Source: JAUPTX01 sp964550665
Lineage (GTDB): Bacteria > Patescibacteriota > Minisyncoccia > Phycocordibacterales > CSBR16-119
Reading direction: 5' to 3'
DNA length: 31,661 nt
Assembly: GCA_964550665.1 (NCBI GenBank)
Contig: CAZJZW010000002.1
Span: forward strand, 1-31,661
Shown in pieces: positions 7,519 through 14,044 of the stretch. The notes under the pieces are model-generated. The model was not told the origin of the DNA, did no database searches, and saw only the letters and a list, made by a program, of their open reading frames with translations. Position 1 is the stretch's first letter; the number at the start of each line of letters is the position of its first letter. The translations under genes and the position numbers were made by a program.

Positions 7519-7914
7519 ATGAAAACAATATTTGAGAAAATAATAGATAGAGAAATCCCAGCAGTTTTTGTATACGAAGATGAAAAAGCCTTTGCTATCA
7601 TGGATAAATTCCCAGCTATTTCTGGACAGGTTTTGATTATCCCAAAAAAGGCCGTTGATTATGTTTTTGACTTAGACCAAGAAACTTACGAGTATATTTT
7701 TAATTTAGCAAAGAAAATCGGTCCTGCGATGCATAAAGCTTTTGATGCCCAGCGTGTTTGTATGTTGGTGGAAGGATTCCACGTTCCGCATGTACACATA
7801 AAAATGTATCCGGTAAGAAAAGACGAAAAACTTGAAATCCATATGGGACTAGAAGTTAGTGATGAGATATTGGTAGAACAAGCGGAGAAAATAAAGAAGT
7901 GCATTGATAAATAA
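7519..7914 (+). CDS. HIT (histidine triad) family hydrolase
   Basis: A 131-residue protein of the histidine triad superfamily, which hydrolyses nucleotide phosphoramidates or dinucleoside polyphosphates. The triad is at residues 88-93 (HVPHVH), followed by IKMYP. The N-terminal half carries the usual IFEKIIDREIPA and VLIIPKKAVDYVFDL segments. Length and motif order fit HinT-like members, but the substrate cannot be told. ATG 7519 lies 6 bases after TGT-TAAAAT, so it is probably leaderless. An unknown gene follows 27 bases downstream. Confidence 0.92.
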   Translation: MKTIFEKIIDREIPAVFVYEDEKAFAIMDKFPAISGQVLIIPKKAVDYVFDLDQETYEYIFNLAKKIGPAMHKAFDAQRVCMLVEGFHVPHVHIKMYPVRKDEKLEIHMGLEVSDEILVEQAEKIKKCIDK

Positions 7915-7941
7915 TATTATTTTTTAAAAAGTTTGAATTAT

Positions 7942-8676
7942 ATGATAGAAAAAATACAGAAAGCTTTAAAAGAAAAAGAGAAAGAGAAAGTTACAAAAAA
8001 ACCTTTGAAAAGATGGACCGCTGAAGAAATCTCACCACTCATTGGAAACTTACTTCTCTTAAAAGATACTGATAATCTAAAAGAAAGTCCTGAAGATTAT
8101 AATAGGAGAGCAATCGAAACTTTTGAAGAGGTCCAAAAGTTGATAGAAGATAATGGTGGAGAATTCCATGAAGATGTGTCTGAAATATATAATAAATACA
8201 ATACAACTAATCCTGTCATTGTGAGACGTGAGGATCCAGTAAGGCTAAGCCGTTTAATTAATGGAGAAAATTTAGAAATGTTTTTTGACCCAGATGTTGT
8301 TTTTGGAAATGGTGACAAATATGCAAATTCTGCCTTGTGGCCTTATGGTCCAGAAGAAAAAACTGGGGGCATTGCTAATGCATTTTTAGAAGGTAGAGGT
8401 AATGCTGGACCAATAGTAATTCTGGGCGGATACAACACAGATGGAGAAATGATGGAAATAGTTAAGCCTGAAATAAATGAAGAGATGGTTGGAACATTAG
8501 ATAGACACAGTGTAAGAATACTTTCTGGGGAAATAAAACCTGAGGATCTAGAATTTGTAATCATAAGAATAGCATCTTCTTTCTTTGATAAATCAAAAAT
8601 GACAACAAGGGAACTTGAGAGATTAGAAAAAGGACAGCAAAAACAAATATTCAGAGGTTATTCATTTAAAAAATAA
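7942..8676 (+). CDS. Hypothetical protein, 244 residues
   Basis: No family recognised. A soluble, acidic-to-neutral protein opening with a Lys/Glu-rich, probably helical stretch (IQKALKEKEKEKVTKKP), then mixed sequence with NGGEFHEDVSEIYNKYN, a hydrophobic strand pair around GPIVILGGYNTDGEMM, and EDLEFVIIRIAS near the end. No signal peptide or membrane segment. ATG 7942 is used; a TTG nine bases upstream is the alternative. It follows the HIT gene on the same strand and ends at a hairpin shared with traR/dksA. Confidence 0.65.
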   Translation: MIEKIQKALKEKEKEKVTKKPLKRWTAEEISPLIGNLLLLKDTDNLKESPEDYNRRAIETFEEVQKLIEDNGGEFHEDVSEIYNKYNTTNPVIVRREDPVRLSRLINGENLEMFFDPDVVFGNGDKYANSALWPYGPEEKTGGIANAFLEGRGNAGPIVILGGYNTDGEMMEIVKPEINEEMVGTLDRHSVRILSGEIKPEDLEFVIIRIASSFFDKSKMTTRELERLEKGQQKQIFRGYSFKK

Positions 8677-8704
8677 GAGGTGGATACCGTACGGCACCAC
8701 CTCT
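8676..8704. terminator. Bidirectional terminator between convergent genes
   Basis: AGAGGTGG (8676-8683) pairs with CCACCTCT (8697-8704), with a palindromic CCGTACGG in the loop. It is followed by TTATTTTTTAAA on the minus strand. It abuts the stop of the unknown gene and the stop of the TraR/DksA gene. Confidence 0.75.
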
Positions 8705-8705
8705 A

Positions 8706-8999
8706 TCAAGTTTGTCTTTTTTTGTCGCATGGAACACATGCGAGTGCTGCAGGGACAAGAATCAACCTCTCTCTTGATATCTCAGCACCACAAACTACAC
8801 AAAGACCATACTGACCGGCATTCATTCTATCAAGAGCTTGGTGTAGATATCTGGTGACCGTTTCAGTCTTGTAGCGTTGATATGGTGTCAAATCCCCCAA
8901 GCTGTCTAACTGCTCTTTAACAGTGTCAACGTTATTATACCTATTGATTCTTTCCTGGATTCGTTCTCGTTGCTGTTCTTCAAATGATCTTTGATCCAT
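8706..8999 (-). CDS. TraR/DksA-family zinc-finger protein
   Basis: A 97-residue DksA/TraR-type protein. Members bind in the RNA polymerase secondary channel and modulate transcription initiation, often with ppGpp. An N-terminal helical segment (RSFEEQQRERIQERINRYN) leads to the DRMNAGQYGLCVVCG signature. The C4 zinc finger is CVVC followed, 17 residues on, by CVPC, ending the protein. ATG 8999 is chosen because the promoter at 9017-9045 starts transcription near 9011, which excludes the upstream in-frame ATG at 9026. The acidic coiled-coil tip of DksA is not evident, so promoter targets are uncertain. Confidence 0.88.
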   Translation of the reverse strand: MDQRSFEEQQRERIQERINRYNNVDTVKEQLDSLGDLTPYQRYKTETVTRYLHQALDRMNAGQYGLCVVCGAEISRERLILVPAALACVPCDKKRQT

Positions 9000-9016
9000 C
9001 TTTAGGGGTTTTTTAT

Positions 9017-9045
9017 ATACTAACATTAAAAAATTAATATGTCAA
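9017..9045 (-). promoter_or_regulatory. Promoter of the TraR/DksA gene
   Basis: TTGACA (9045-9040), a 17-base spacer and TAGTAT (9022-9017) on the minus strand, immediately after the tRNA-Val terminator. Confidence 0.8.
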
Positions 9046-9047
9046 GC

Positions 9048-9071
9048 AAAAAACACCTTTCGGTGTTTTTT
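9048..9071 (-). terminator. Terminator of the tRNA-Arg/tRNA-Val unit
   Basis: AAAAAACACC and GGTGTTTTTT pair around a 4-base loop, 8 bases past the tRNA-Val 3' end on the minus strand. Confidence 0.9.
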
Positions 9072-9078
9072 CTTTTTG

Positions 9079-9151
9079 TGGGCGATAGAGGACTTGAACC
9101 TCTGACCTTTCCAGTGTAAATGGATTGCTCTACCAACTGAGCTAATCGCCC
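9079..9151 (-). tRNA. tRNA-Val (anticodon UAC)
   Basis: A full cloverleaf on the minus strand: acceptor GGGCGAT/ATCGCCC, D-stem GCTC/GAGC, anticodon loop TTTACAC, and T-loop TTCAAGT. Bases 34-36 read TAC, decoding valine. CCA is not encoded; the discriminator is A. It shares a promoter and terminator with the tRNA-Arg just upstream. Confidence 0.95.
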
Positions 9152-9202
9152 TTATAAAAACTCTACAAAATATACATTTATTTGCAAAAAACCGCAAACT
9201 TG

Positions 9203-9274
9203 TCCCCTCGGCAGGAATCGAACCTACATCGAGACCTTAGAAGAGTCCTGTTCTATCCATTGAACTACGAGGGG
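9203..9274 (-). tRNA. tRNA-Arg (anticodon UCU)
   Basis: Minus-strand cloverleaf with acceptor CCCCTCG/CGAGGGG, anticodon arm GGACT-CTTCTAA-GGTCT (anticodon TCT, arginine AGA/AGG codons) and T-arm GTAGG-TTCGATT-CCTGC. The discriminator is A and CCA is not encoded. First of a two-tRNA unit with tRNA-Val. Confidence 0.95.
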
Positions 9275-9284
9275 TAACTTTTGA

Positions 9285-9312
9285 AATATACCATAAACGG
9301 CTTAAATATCAA
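9285..9312 (-). promoter_or_regulatory. Promoter of the tRNA-Arg/tRNA-Val unit
   Basis: TTGATA (9312-9307), a 16-base spacer ending TGG, and TATATT (9290-9285), about 11 bases before the tRNA-Arg. Confidence 0.75.
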
Positions 9313-9349
9313 GCTTATAAGGTGCCAATAAGGTCACTCTGGGTTTTTG

Positions 9350-9718
9350 TTAATTTAAAAAATGGTTTCCAGATTTTTTAACCGAAGATGTTGGGAACAT
9401 TTTACCTTCATCTTTTTCTATATCAAAATTATTAACCCCTTTCTCTACAACAGCAAGATTATCTAGATCATAGCTAGCAGTATAAAAATAATCTTCGTCA
9501 CCTGTAAAATATCCTTGAACAAAATCGTGAGGCAACCCAGAGTTTAACAAAATAAAATTAATATGAACCTTTTGCATGTTCTTTTCTTTTATTTTTTCCA
9601 TCAGCGCATTCACTTTTTCTTTTTTAGCATTGTCTAGTCTTTCAATATCAGAAAGAACACTGTCTTTTGTTTCAGGGCTTATTCTTTTTCTAATTCTTTC
9701 TATTGGGCTTCCTTCCAT
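9350..9718 (-). CDS. Hypothetical protein, 122 residues, downstream of pilM-like gene
   Basis: No family recognised. The N-terminal 50 residues are charged and probably helical (RIRKRISPETKDSVLSD, then KKEKVNALMEKIKEKN). The middle (INFILLNSGLPHDFVQGY) suggests alternating strands, and the C-terminus is polar. No signal peptide or membrane helix. It starts 10 bases after the PilM-like stop. A TAAAAT box at 9731-9726 ends 7 bases before the ATG, so it may have its own leaderless transcript besides operon read-through. Confidence 0.65.
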   Translation of the reverse strand: MEGSPIERIRKRISPETKDSVLSDIERLDNAKKEKVNALMEKIKEKNMQKVHINFILLNSGLPHDFVQGYFTGDEDYFYTASYDLDNLAVVEKGVNNFDIEKDEGKMFPTSSVKKSGNHFLN

Positions 9719-9728
9719 ACACTTTATT

Positions 9729-10598
9729 TTAACTTATTGCCGAGCCTAATGCTAACGCGTATAAAACAGACTCTTCTTTTGTGACTGGTGGCAATTCCCC
9801 TCTTTTTAAGTGAAAATTTACGAACACATCAGCTTCTTGAATAGGAAGTCTGGTTTCTTTTGATAGATAGTTTACAAACGATATATCACAAACCAATGAT
9901 CCAGTAACAAAAAAGTACCCTATTTTATCGTTTGATAGTTCATAAAAGTCTTGATACGTCTCTTTTATTAGGCGAGGGATTTTTTCTTTTTCAAAAGAAC
10001 CTCCAATTCCCTTGAATCGATTGAAAGGGCTAAAGATAGCCACGTCAGTTCTCATTGATTCAGTGTTTATAACCATACTGTTTACTATCTCACCTTCTCG
10101 AATACAAGATGAAAGCAAGGCATCTTTGTGACTGACCAATTTCTTTACATTTAAACCTGAGTTTACAAAAACACTTTTCAAAAAATCTACGTTGTCTCGT
10201 GAAGAAATAAAAACATTGTAGAAATCCCTTTCATTTATCGATTCAAATTTTTCATAGTACAAGATTGATTCGCCATGATAAAACAAACTCTTCTCTCTTA
10301 ATCGAAATTCTATCTCATGACCAATGTCTTTCTTAATAGAAGAAGAAATAGAAACTGTTTCTGGTCGAACAAAATCCGTTGGAAAAGAAATCTGTACATT
10401 ATTTTCTTTTGTTTTAAAGATAATATTTCGCAGAGCTGAAAGAAGTGCGTTTCTTGGTTCAACCCGTGCGATTTTTTCTTCTCCACATAGCAAAACAGTG
10501 TTTGAGTTTTCACTTTTCGAAACGAGAGCATAGCGAATATACTCCTCTGTGATATCAAGGCCAAGAATTTTTCTTCTTGTAGAGAATAAAGAAAACAT
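9729..10598 (-). CDS. PilM-like actin-fold ATPase (type IV pilus assembly)
   Basis: A 289-residue protein with the ASKHA/actin-like layout of PilM, the cytoplasmic ring partner of the type IV pilus. ILGLDITEEYIRYALV (residues 11-26) matches the PHOSPHATE-1 strand pair, NSMVINTESMRTDVAIF the second phosphate motif in a degenerate form, and SVLYALALGSAIS the usual C-terminal end. The second motif lacks the DxG seen in active members, so nucleotide hydrolysis is doubtful. TGT-TAAAAT ends 7 bases before ATG 10598. pilB at 28109 is the other pilus gene in the window; they are not clustered. Identification rests on fold pattern rather than strong motifs. Confidence 0.7.
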   Translation of the reverse strand: MFSLFSTRRKILGLDITEEYIRYALVSKSENSNTVLLCGEEKIARVEPRNALLSALRNIIFKTKENNVQISFPTDFVRPETVSISSSIKKDIGHEIEFRLREKSLFYHGESILYYEKFESINERDFYNVFISSRDNVDFLKSVFVNSGLNVKKLVSHKDALLSSCIREGEIVNSMVINTESMRTDVAIFSPFNRFKGIGGSFEKEKIPRLIKETYQDFYELSNDKIGYFFVTGSLVCDISFVNYLSKETRLPIQEADVFVNFHLKRGELPPVTKEESVLYALALGSAIS

Positions 10599-10605
10599 TA
10601 ACTAA

Positions 10606-10614
10606 ATTTTAACA
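10606..10614 (-). promoter_or_regulatory. Extended -10 element of the pilM-like gene, leaderless
   Basis: TGT-TAAAAT on the minus strand with 7 bases to ATG 10598. Confidence 0.55.
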
Positions 10615-10639
10615 GGTTTTTGAAAAGAGCAAAGAGAAA

Positions 10640-11239
10640 TTAGCGGAAAAGGAAGAAAGTAATACCAACAAGAAGCAGAACAACTACTATTGAAATAATA
10701 TTGAGATGTTTGTAAACGATTTTAGCGATACGATCACCAAATATTTTCATCACGAAACCGACAGAGAAAAACCGAAGGGATCTTCCAAGAGAGTATGCCA
10801 AAAGAAAAATAGGAATATTGAGTTTGAATAGACCAGAAGCTAGATTAAAAACCTTATCAGGAAGTGGAGTAAAGGAAGATACGAACACCGCCCAGAATGC
10901 ATTGTTATTAAAAATCAAAGAAACCTTATCAAAATCTGCCTGCATGTTATAGAAATCAATAATCTTTTGACCGACAGTATCAAAGAATAGAAAACCGATC
11001 ATATAGCTCGTAATACCTCCAAGTACAGAAAAGAGAGATGTGAGGAATGAGTAGTAAGCCCAGCGTTTTGCTTTATTTGAAGCCAGGATTGCCATCAAAA
11101 AAAAGTCGGGTGGAATCGGAAAAAATATTGCTTCTAAATAAGAAATAACACACAGAGCTATAATAGATTTTCTCGAATCTCCGTGTTCTATAAACCAGGC
11201 TTTTAGATTTTCTTTTTTAAAAAAGTGAAGAATTTTCAT
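10640..11239 (-). CDS. YqaA/DedA-family membrane protein (VTT domain)
   Basis: A 199-residue protein with four or five hydrophobic segments. YLEAIFFPIPPDFFLMA near residues 35-51 is the re-entrant loop signature of YqaA-type DedA proteins, a family linked to membrane lipid movement and homeostasis. SSFTPLPDKVFNLASGLFKL near 120-140 is the second conserved half, with a G-R pair (LGRSLRFF) after it. The start codon directly abuts one arm of a long inverted repeat (11240-11358), which forms most of its leader. It lies 3' of the yqgF and tRNA-binding genes. Transported or scrambled lipid unknown. Confidence 0.85.
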   Translation of the reverse strand: MKILHFFKKENLKAWFIEHGDSRKSIIALCVISYLEAIFFPIPPDFFLMAILASNKAKRWAYYSFLTSLFSVLGGITSYMIGFLFFDTVGQKIIDFYNMQADFDKVSLIFNNNAFWAVFVSSFTPLPDKVFNLASGLFKLNIPIFLLAYSLGRSLRFFSVGFVMKIFGDRIAKIVYKHLNIISIVVVLLLVGITFFLFR

Positions 11240-11358
11240 CCCGTTAGAAGCAGGTCACGGTTATCCGCTTTCCCACCATAGCTTAAGTAATAATTGTTTT
11301 TCTATATCATAACCCAGTTAGATTTTGTCATCTAGTGACCGTGGCTTCTAACGGGATT
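11240..11358. repeat. Long inverted repeat in the DedA-like gene leader
   Basis: CCCGTTAGAAGC at the left end and GCTTCTAACGGG at the right end are exact reverse complements. Next inward, CACGGT and ACCGTG also pair, leaving a 4-base bulge on one side. About 70-75 bases remain inside, including a smaller TAGAT/ATCTA hairpin. Read on the minus strand this is an 18-bp stem ending right at the start codon of the YqaA-like gene. It could be a structured leader (riboswitch-like) or a small terminal-inverted-repeat element. I see no clear target-site duplication. Confidence 0.65.
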
Positions 11359-11364
11359 CATATC

Positions 11365-11724
11365 CTACCTTGCCTTACTTCCGTTTGGGACATCTGTTTC
11401 TGGAATGAGAAAAATCGGCTGATTTTCAACGCCGTCGACTGCCACAACCATACCCTGACTTTCAAGACCTCTTATTACTCTTGGTTCTAAGTTTGAAACA
11501 AATACTAGTTTTTTCCCAATAAAAAATTCTGGGTCATTATAATATTCTCTGATAGCCGAAAGTATTTGTCGTTGATTCTCTTCTCCTAAATCAACCATAA
11601 ATTTATATAGTTTGTCTGCTCCTTCTACTATCTCTACAGACACGATCTTACCGACTCTCATTTCAACTTTTTTAAATTCTTCGTAACTTATCATCTTTTT
11701 TTCTTCTGTTTTAATTTCTTCCAT
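11365..11724 (-). CDS. tRNA-binding (EMAP II/MetRS C-terminal-like) domain protein
   Basis: A 119-residue stand-alone tRNA-binding OB-fold, the domain found at the C-terminus of methionyl-tRNA synthetase and in Arc1p/EMAP II. VEMRVGKIVSVEIVEGADKL, RQILSAI, and FVSNLEPRVIRGLESQGM are its conserved segments. It could act in trans on MetRS or as a tRNA chaperone. It starts 10 bases after the yqgF stop in the same direction and has no Shine-Dalgarno sequence. MISYEEF at residue 11 is a less likely internal start. Confidence 0.9.
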   Translation of the reverse strand: MEEIKTEEKKMISYEEFKKVEMRVGKIVSVEIVEGADKLYKFMVDLGEENQRQILSAIREYYNDPEFFIGKKLVFVSNLEPRVIRGLESQGMVVAVDGVENQPIFLIPETDVPNGSKAR

Positions 11725-11734
11725 ATTATTTTAT

Positions 11735-12139
11735 TTATTTTTTAAATTGTTTTTTATCTAAAAACCTTTGGAGGATAAGTGCTGCTGCAGATTCATCTTT
11801 TTTGGGTTCTTGTTTTTGTTTTGTTTTTCGAGCGATAGGTTTTGTCTTGGTAAACATATCGGTATGGAGTGAAGTCATAAACTCTTTTTCAAGAAAAACC
11901 TGAAAACCTTCTTTTTTTAAAATTCCCATGAAAAGTAAAACTTCTTCTTTTATATCATTCTCTCCTGGATCGCCTAAAACAATGTCCGTAAAATCCTCTT
12001 TTTCTCTTAACTCTTTAATGATTTCGATCAGATTTTTCTTGTTTTCTAAAACAGCATACGGAAAAGCTATTTTTGAATCATCGTCAGAAAGTGCCACACC
12101 TATTCTTTTTTTACCATAATCAAGGCCTAAGGTTTTCAT
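11735..12139 (-). CDS. yqgF: Putative Holliday junction resolvase YqgF/RuvX
   Basis: A 134-residue RNase H-fold protein. LGLDYGKKRIGVALSD at the N-terminus holds the first catalytic Asp (residue 7), and DESAAALILQRFL near the end provides the last. The central VLGDP replaces the more usual VGLP. The family is linked to Holliday junction resolution and to pre-16S rRNA 5'-end maturation. ATG 12139 is used because the conserved fold starts there; a longer frame upstream would overlap the promoter (TGC-TATTCT, ending 10 bases before this ATG). It leads an operon with the tRNA-binding gene. Confidence 0.9.
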   Translation of the reverse strand: MKTLGLDYGKKRIGVALSDDDSKIAFPYAVLENKKNLIEIIKELREKEDFTDIVLGDPGENDIKEEVLLFMGILKKEGFQVFLEKEFMTSLHTDMFTKTKPIARKTKQKQEPKKDESAAALILQRFLDKKQFKK

Positions 12140-12198
12140 ATATATAGAGAGAATAGCATAAAAAGTGCTTTTAAAAAGCTTTGCCAAAGATAGTTTTA

Positions 12199-12207
12199 TG
12201 GTAAAAT
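12199..12207 (+). promoter_or_regulatory. Extended -10 element of the DUF5652 gene, leaderless
   Basis: TGG-TAAAAT is followed after 6 bases by ATG 12214; the ATG at 12208 would lie upstream of the expected transcript start. Confidence 0.6.
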
Positions 12208-12213
12208 ATGCAC

Positions 12214-12447
12214 ATGTTAGGAATGGAACAATTTATAAATATGCCAAGCGGTAAATTAGCTTTGATGCTTATTATTATCTGGAGCTTGATCTGGAAAGGT
12301 TTTGCGCTTTGGAAAGCCGCACGAGTTGGCTCAAAGCCTTGGTTTGTAATTATTTTAGTCTTAAATACACTTGGAATACTTGAAATAATCTATCTATTTG
12401 CTGTTAAACCAAGAACGACTCTAGATTTTAAAAATACTGAAAAATAA
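12214..12447 (+). CDS. DUF5652-family small membrane protein
   Basis: A 77-residue protein with two hydrophobic segments. The first holds LMLIIIWSLIWKGFALWKAA, the second PWFVIILVLNTLGILEIIYL. The W-K-G-x-A-L-W-K-A-A and L-N-T-L-G-I-L-E-I-I-Y patterns are those I associate with DUF5652, a membrane protein common in Patescibacteria and of unknown function. The start at 12214 fits the -10 box at 12202-12207. The stop codon lies in the ascending arm of its terminator. Confidence 0.8.
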   Translation: MLGMEQFINMPSGKLALMLIIIWSLIWKGFALWKAARVGSKPWFVIILVLNTLGILEIIYLFAVKPRTTLDFKNTEK

Positions 12448-12475
12448 AATCGCCGAGAATGGCGATTTTATTTTT
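12440..12475 (+). terminator. Terminator of the DUF5652 gene
   Basis: AAAAATAAAATCGCC pairs with GGCGATTTTATTTTT around GAGAAT; the stop codon (12445-12447) is inside the stem. Confidence 0.9.
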
Positions 12476-12478
12476 AAC

Positions 12479-12487
12479 TGGTATACT
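12479..12487 (+). promoter_or_regulatory. Extended -10 element of the HNH gene, leaderless GTG
   Basis: TGG-TATACT is followed after 6 bases by GTG 12494. Confidence 0.55.
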
Positions 12488-12493
12488 GGAGTA

Positions 12494-12943
12494 GTGAGTG
12501 AGTATAAAAGAAAACCAAATACACAATGTATTGTCTGTAGTAAAAATATTTATAGAAGACCAGTTGAAATAGAAAGGAGTGGTGGCAAATCTTTTTGTAG
12601 TATGAAATGCTATGGAATATCTTGCAGGAAAGAGCTCCCCTGTATAGTTTGCGGTAAGCTAATTTTGTCTGGGTTTAATAAAAAGACCTGTAGTAGATCT
12701 TGTTCTAATAAAAATAGAATTGGAATTCAATATAAAATAAATAGACCAAAAGATAAGGTAGTTTCTTTTAGAAGAATCAAAATGCGTTTAATGAATGTTC
12801 GCGGTTTTATTTGTGAAAGATGTGGTTATAATAAAACTAAGATTTTAGAGGTTCATCATAAAAACAGAGATAGAAAAAATAATAATTTTGAAAATTTAGA
12901 AATTCTTTGTCCGAATTGCCATTCAGAAGAACACTTACTTTAG
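12494..12943 (+). CDS. HNH nuclease-type protein with zinc knuckles
   Basis: A 149-residue protein. The N-terminal half has repeated Cys pairs (CIVCSK, FCSMKCYG, CIVCGK, CSRSCSNK) forming two or more treble-clef or zinc-knuckle units. The C-terminal part has CERCGY, LEVHHKNRDRKNNNFENLE and CPNCHSEEH, a complete zinc-bound HNH motif with the His-His-Asn pattern. Such proteins are DNA endonucleases of phages, restriction systems or mobile introns; here it stands alone between DUF5652 and tRNA-Ser. The start is GTG, 6 bases after TATACT. A C-rich stand-alone HNH protein next to a tRNA hints at a mobile origin, but no element ends are visible. Confidence 0.85.
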   Translation: MSEYKRKPNTQCIVCSKNIYRRPVEIERSGGKSFCSMKCYGISCRKELPCIVCGKLILSGFNKKTCSRSCSNKNRIGIQYKINRPKDKVVSFRRIKMRLMNVRGFICERCGYNKTKILEVHHKNRDRKNNNFENLEILCPNCHSEEHLL

Positions 12944-12947
12944 ATGT

Positions 12948-12976
12948 TTGAATTTATAAATCAATCATGCTAGTAT
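12948..12976 (+). promoter_or_regulatory. Promoter of tRNA-Ser
   Basis: TTGAAT (12948-12953), a 17-base spacer ending TGC, and TAGTAT (12971-12976), with the tRNA beginning 27 bases later. Confidence 0.75.
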
Positions 12977-13003
12977 TCCATATTGTAGAGAAGTAAAACA
13001 AAC

Positions 13004-13088
13004 GGAGGCGTGGCAGAGTGGTCTATCGCACTTGTCTTGAAAACAAGAGTCCTGAAAGGGACCGGGAGTTCGAATCCCCCCGCCTCCG
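13004..13088 (+). tRNA. tRNA-Ser (anticodon UGA)
   Basis: A class II tRNA with acceptor GGAGGCG/CGCCTCC, anticodon arm CTTGT-CTTGAAA-ACAAG (anticodon TGA) and a long variable arm (AGTCCTGAAAGGGACC). The T-loop is TTCGAAT, the discriminator G, and CCA is not encoded. It has its own promoter and terminator. Confidence 0.96.
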
Positions 13089-13091
13089 CAT

Positions 13092-13125
13092 AAACAAAAA
13101 ACCGGATTAATCCGGTTTTTTGTTT
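13092..13125 (+). terminator. Terminator of tRNA-Ser
   Basis: A 34-bp perfect palindrome with core ACCGGATTAATCCGGT flanked by A and T runs, 3 bases after the tRNA. Confidence 0.92.
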
Positions 13126-13163
13126 TTCAATACACACATCTCGTGGGTCGTTTTGAGTTAATC

Positions 13164-13172
13164 TGATAAAAT
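13164..13172 (+). promoter_or_regulatory. Extended -10 element, leaderless start at 13180
   Basis: TGA-TAAAAT is followed after 7 bases by ATG 13180. Confidence 0.55.
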
Positions 13173-13179
13173 GTAACCA

Positions 13180-13650
13180 ATGGAAAGAGACAAAATTCTT
13201 TTAACGTGGGAGGCCTTTGAATATCAAGACAAAAAAAGAAAACCTGATTGGTTTTGGGCTCTTGGTATTATTGCTGTTGCTGGTAGTGCGGTTTCTTTTA
13301 TTTATGGCAATTTCCTTTTTGGCATCTTCATCATTTTAGCTGGCGCAGCAATGTTTTTCTTTGGAACAACAAAACCACACAAGATAAAGCACCGAATAAC
13401 CACCGAGGGGGTGGTTTTTGATGGGCGACTTTATCCTTACGAGAGACTAAAATCTTTTTGGATGGAAGAACTGGCTGGAGAAAAGAGGCTTATCATAAAG
13501 TCAGATAAAACGTTTATGCCGATAATGGTTATGCCGTTTGAAGACGACGAGACCGGTGAAGATATTTATTCGATACTTTCTGAGGTTCTCGAACAAGAAG
13601 AAATCCATGAATCCTTTGCTCATAAAATAATGGATCGACTTGGATTCTAA
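13180..13650 (+). CDS. Membrane protein with PH-like cytoplasmic domain, unknown function
   Basis: A 156-residue protein. After TWEAFEYQDKKRKPDWFWAL come two membrane helices (about residues 26-62). A soluble domain follows with ITTEGVVFDGRLYPYERLKSF, a strand pattern like bacterial PH (DUF304/DUF5673-type) domains. I recall similar WExxEYxxKxxxPDWFWALG proteins in Patescibacteria, function unknown; no domain search was possible. TAAAAT ends 7 bases before the ATG. A terminator follows directly. Confidence 0.75.
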   Translation: MERDKILLTWEAFEYQDKKRKPDWFWALGIIAVAGSAVSFIYGNFLFGIFIILAGAAMFFFGTTKPHKIKHRITTEGVVFDGRLYPYERLKSFWMEELAGEKRLIIKSDKTFMPIMVMPFEDDETGEDIYSILSEVLEQEEIHESFAHKIMDRLGF

Positions 13651-13680
13651 TAAAACACCCATTTTCGTGGGTGTTTTATT
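13649..13680 (+). terminator. Terminator of the 13180-13650 gene
   Basis: AATAAAACACCC pairs with GGGTGTTTTATT and is followed by TTTGGG; it overlaps the stop codon by two bases. Confidence 0.9.
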
Positions 13681-13710
13681 TTTGGGTAAAATATTGTACT
13701 ATCACCTTGA

Positions 13711-13782
13711 GCTCTCGTCGTTCAATGGATAGGACATGACTTTGCGGAAGTTAAAATGTAGGTTCGATTCCTACCGGGAGCA
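13711..13782 (+). tRNA. tRNA-Arg (anticodon GCG)
   Basis: Cloverleaf with acceptor GCTCTCG/CGGGAGC (with one wobble pair), anticodon arm TGACT-TTGCGGA-AGTTA (anticodon GCG, arginine CGC/CGU) and T-arm GTAGG-TTCGATT-CCTAC. The discriminator is A and CCA is not encoded. A TACTAT box lies 8 bases upstream. Its 3' part is copied in both orientations in the 230 bases downstream. Confidence 0.93.
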
Positions 13783-14014
13783 CAAAATGAATATAATGAA
13801 TTTTGTATTCCGGTAGGAATCGAACAAGAAGGGGGTCGGGGAAACATTTGTTTCCCCGTAGAGGAAAACAGTGAGCTTTGCTCGTGTTAGAAACCGTGGG
13901 TTTCTAAATAGCAAGCTTCGCTTGCGAGTAAGATAGCCTGCCTGCCGGTAGGCAGGCGAAGCGTCCTACCGGGAGCACAGATGAATGAACGAAATGAGAG
14001 GCGATTCCTATCGG
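13783..14014 (+). repeat. tRNA-Arg trailer element: T-arm copies and hairpin array
   Basis: An exact 16-base inverted copy of the tRNA T-arm (13762-13777) lies at 13810-13825. Five hairpins follow: 13838-13857 (GGGGAAACA arms), 13868-13887, 13887-13907 (TTAGAAACC arms), 13911-13925 (GCAAGC arms) and 13936-13957 (GCCTGCCT arms). Then comes an exact 16-base direct copy of the tRNA 3' end (TCCTACCGGGAGCACA, 13964-13979; original 13769-13784), and finally a second, one-mismatch T-arm copy at 14002-14014. The bases GAGAGGCGATTCC (13996-14008) recur in the trailer of tRNA-Lys. No coding sequence is credible here. Confidence 0.8.
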
Positions 14015-14044
14015 AATAACCCATTAATTTTAAAAGTACATAAT

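Noticed and set aside
7933..7941. TTG start extending the 7942-8676 protein by three residues
   Set aside because: No Shine-Dalgarno supports TTG, and ATG 7942 is adjacent; the difference is trivial but ATG is more likely.
13838..13957. CRISPR array
   Set aside because: The hairpins differ from one another in sequence and there are no equal-length repeats or spacers; no cas genes are present.
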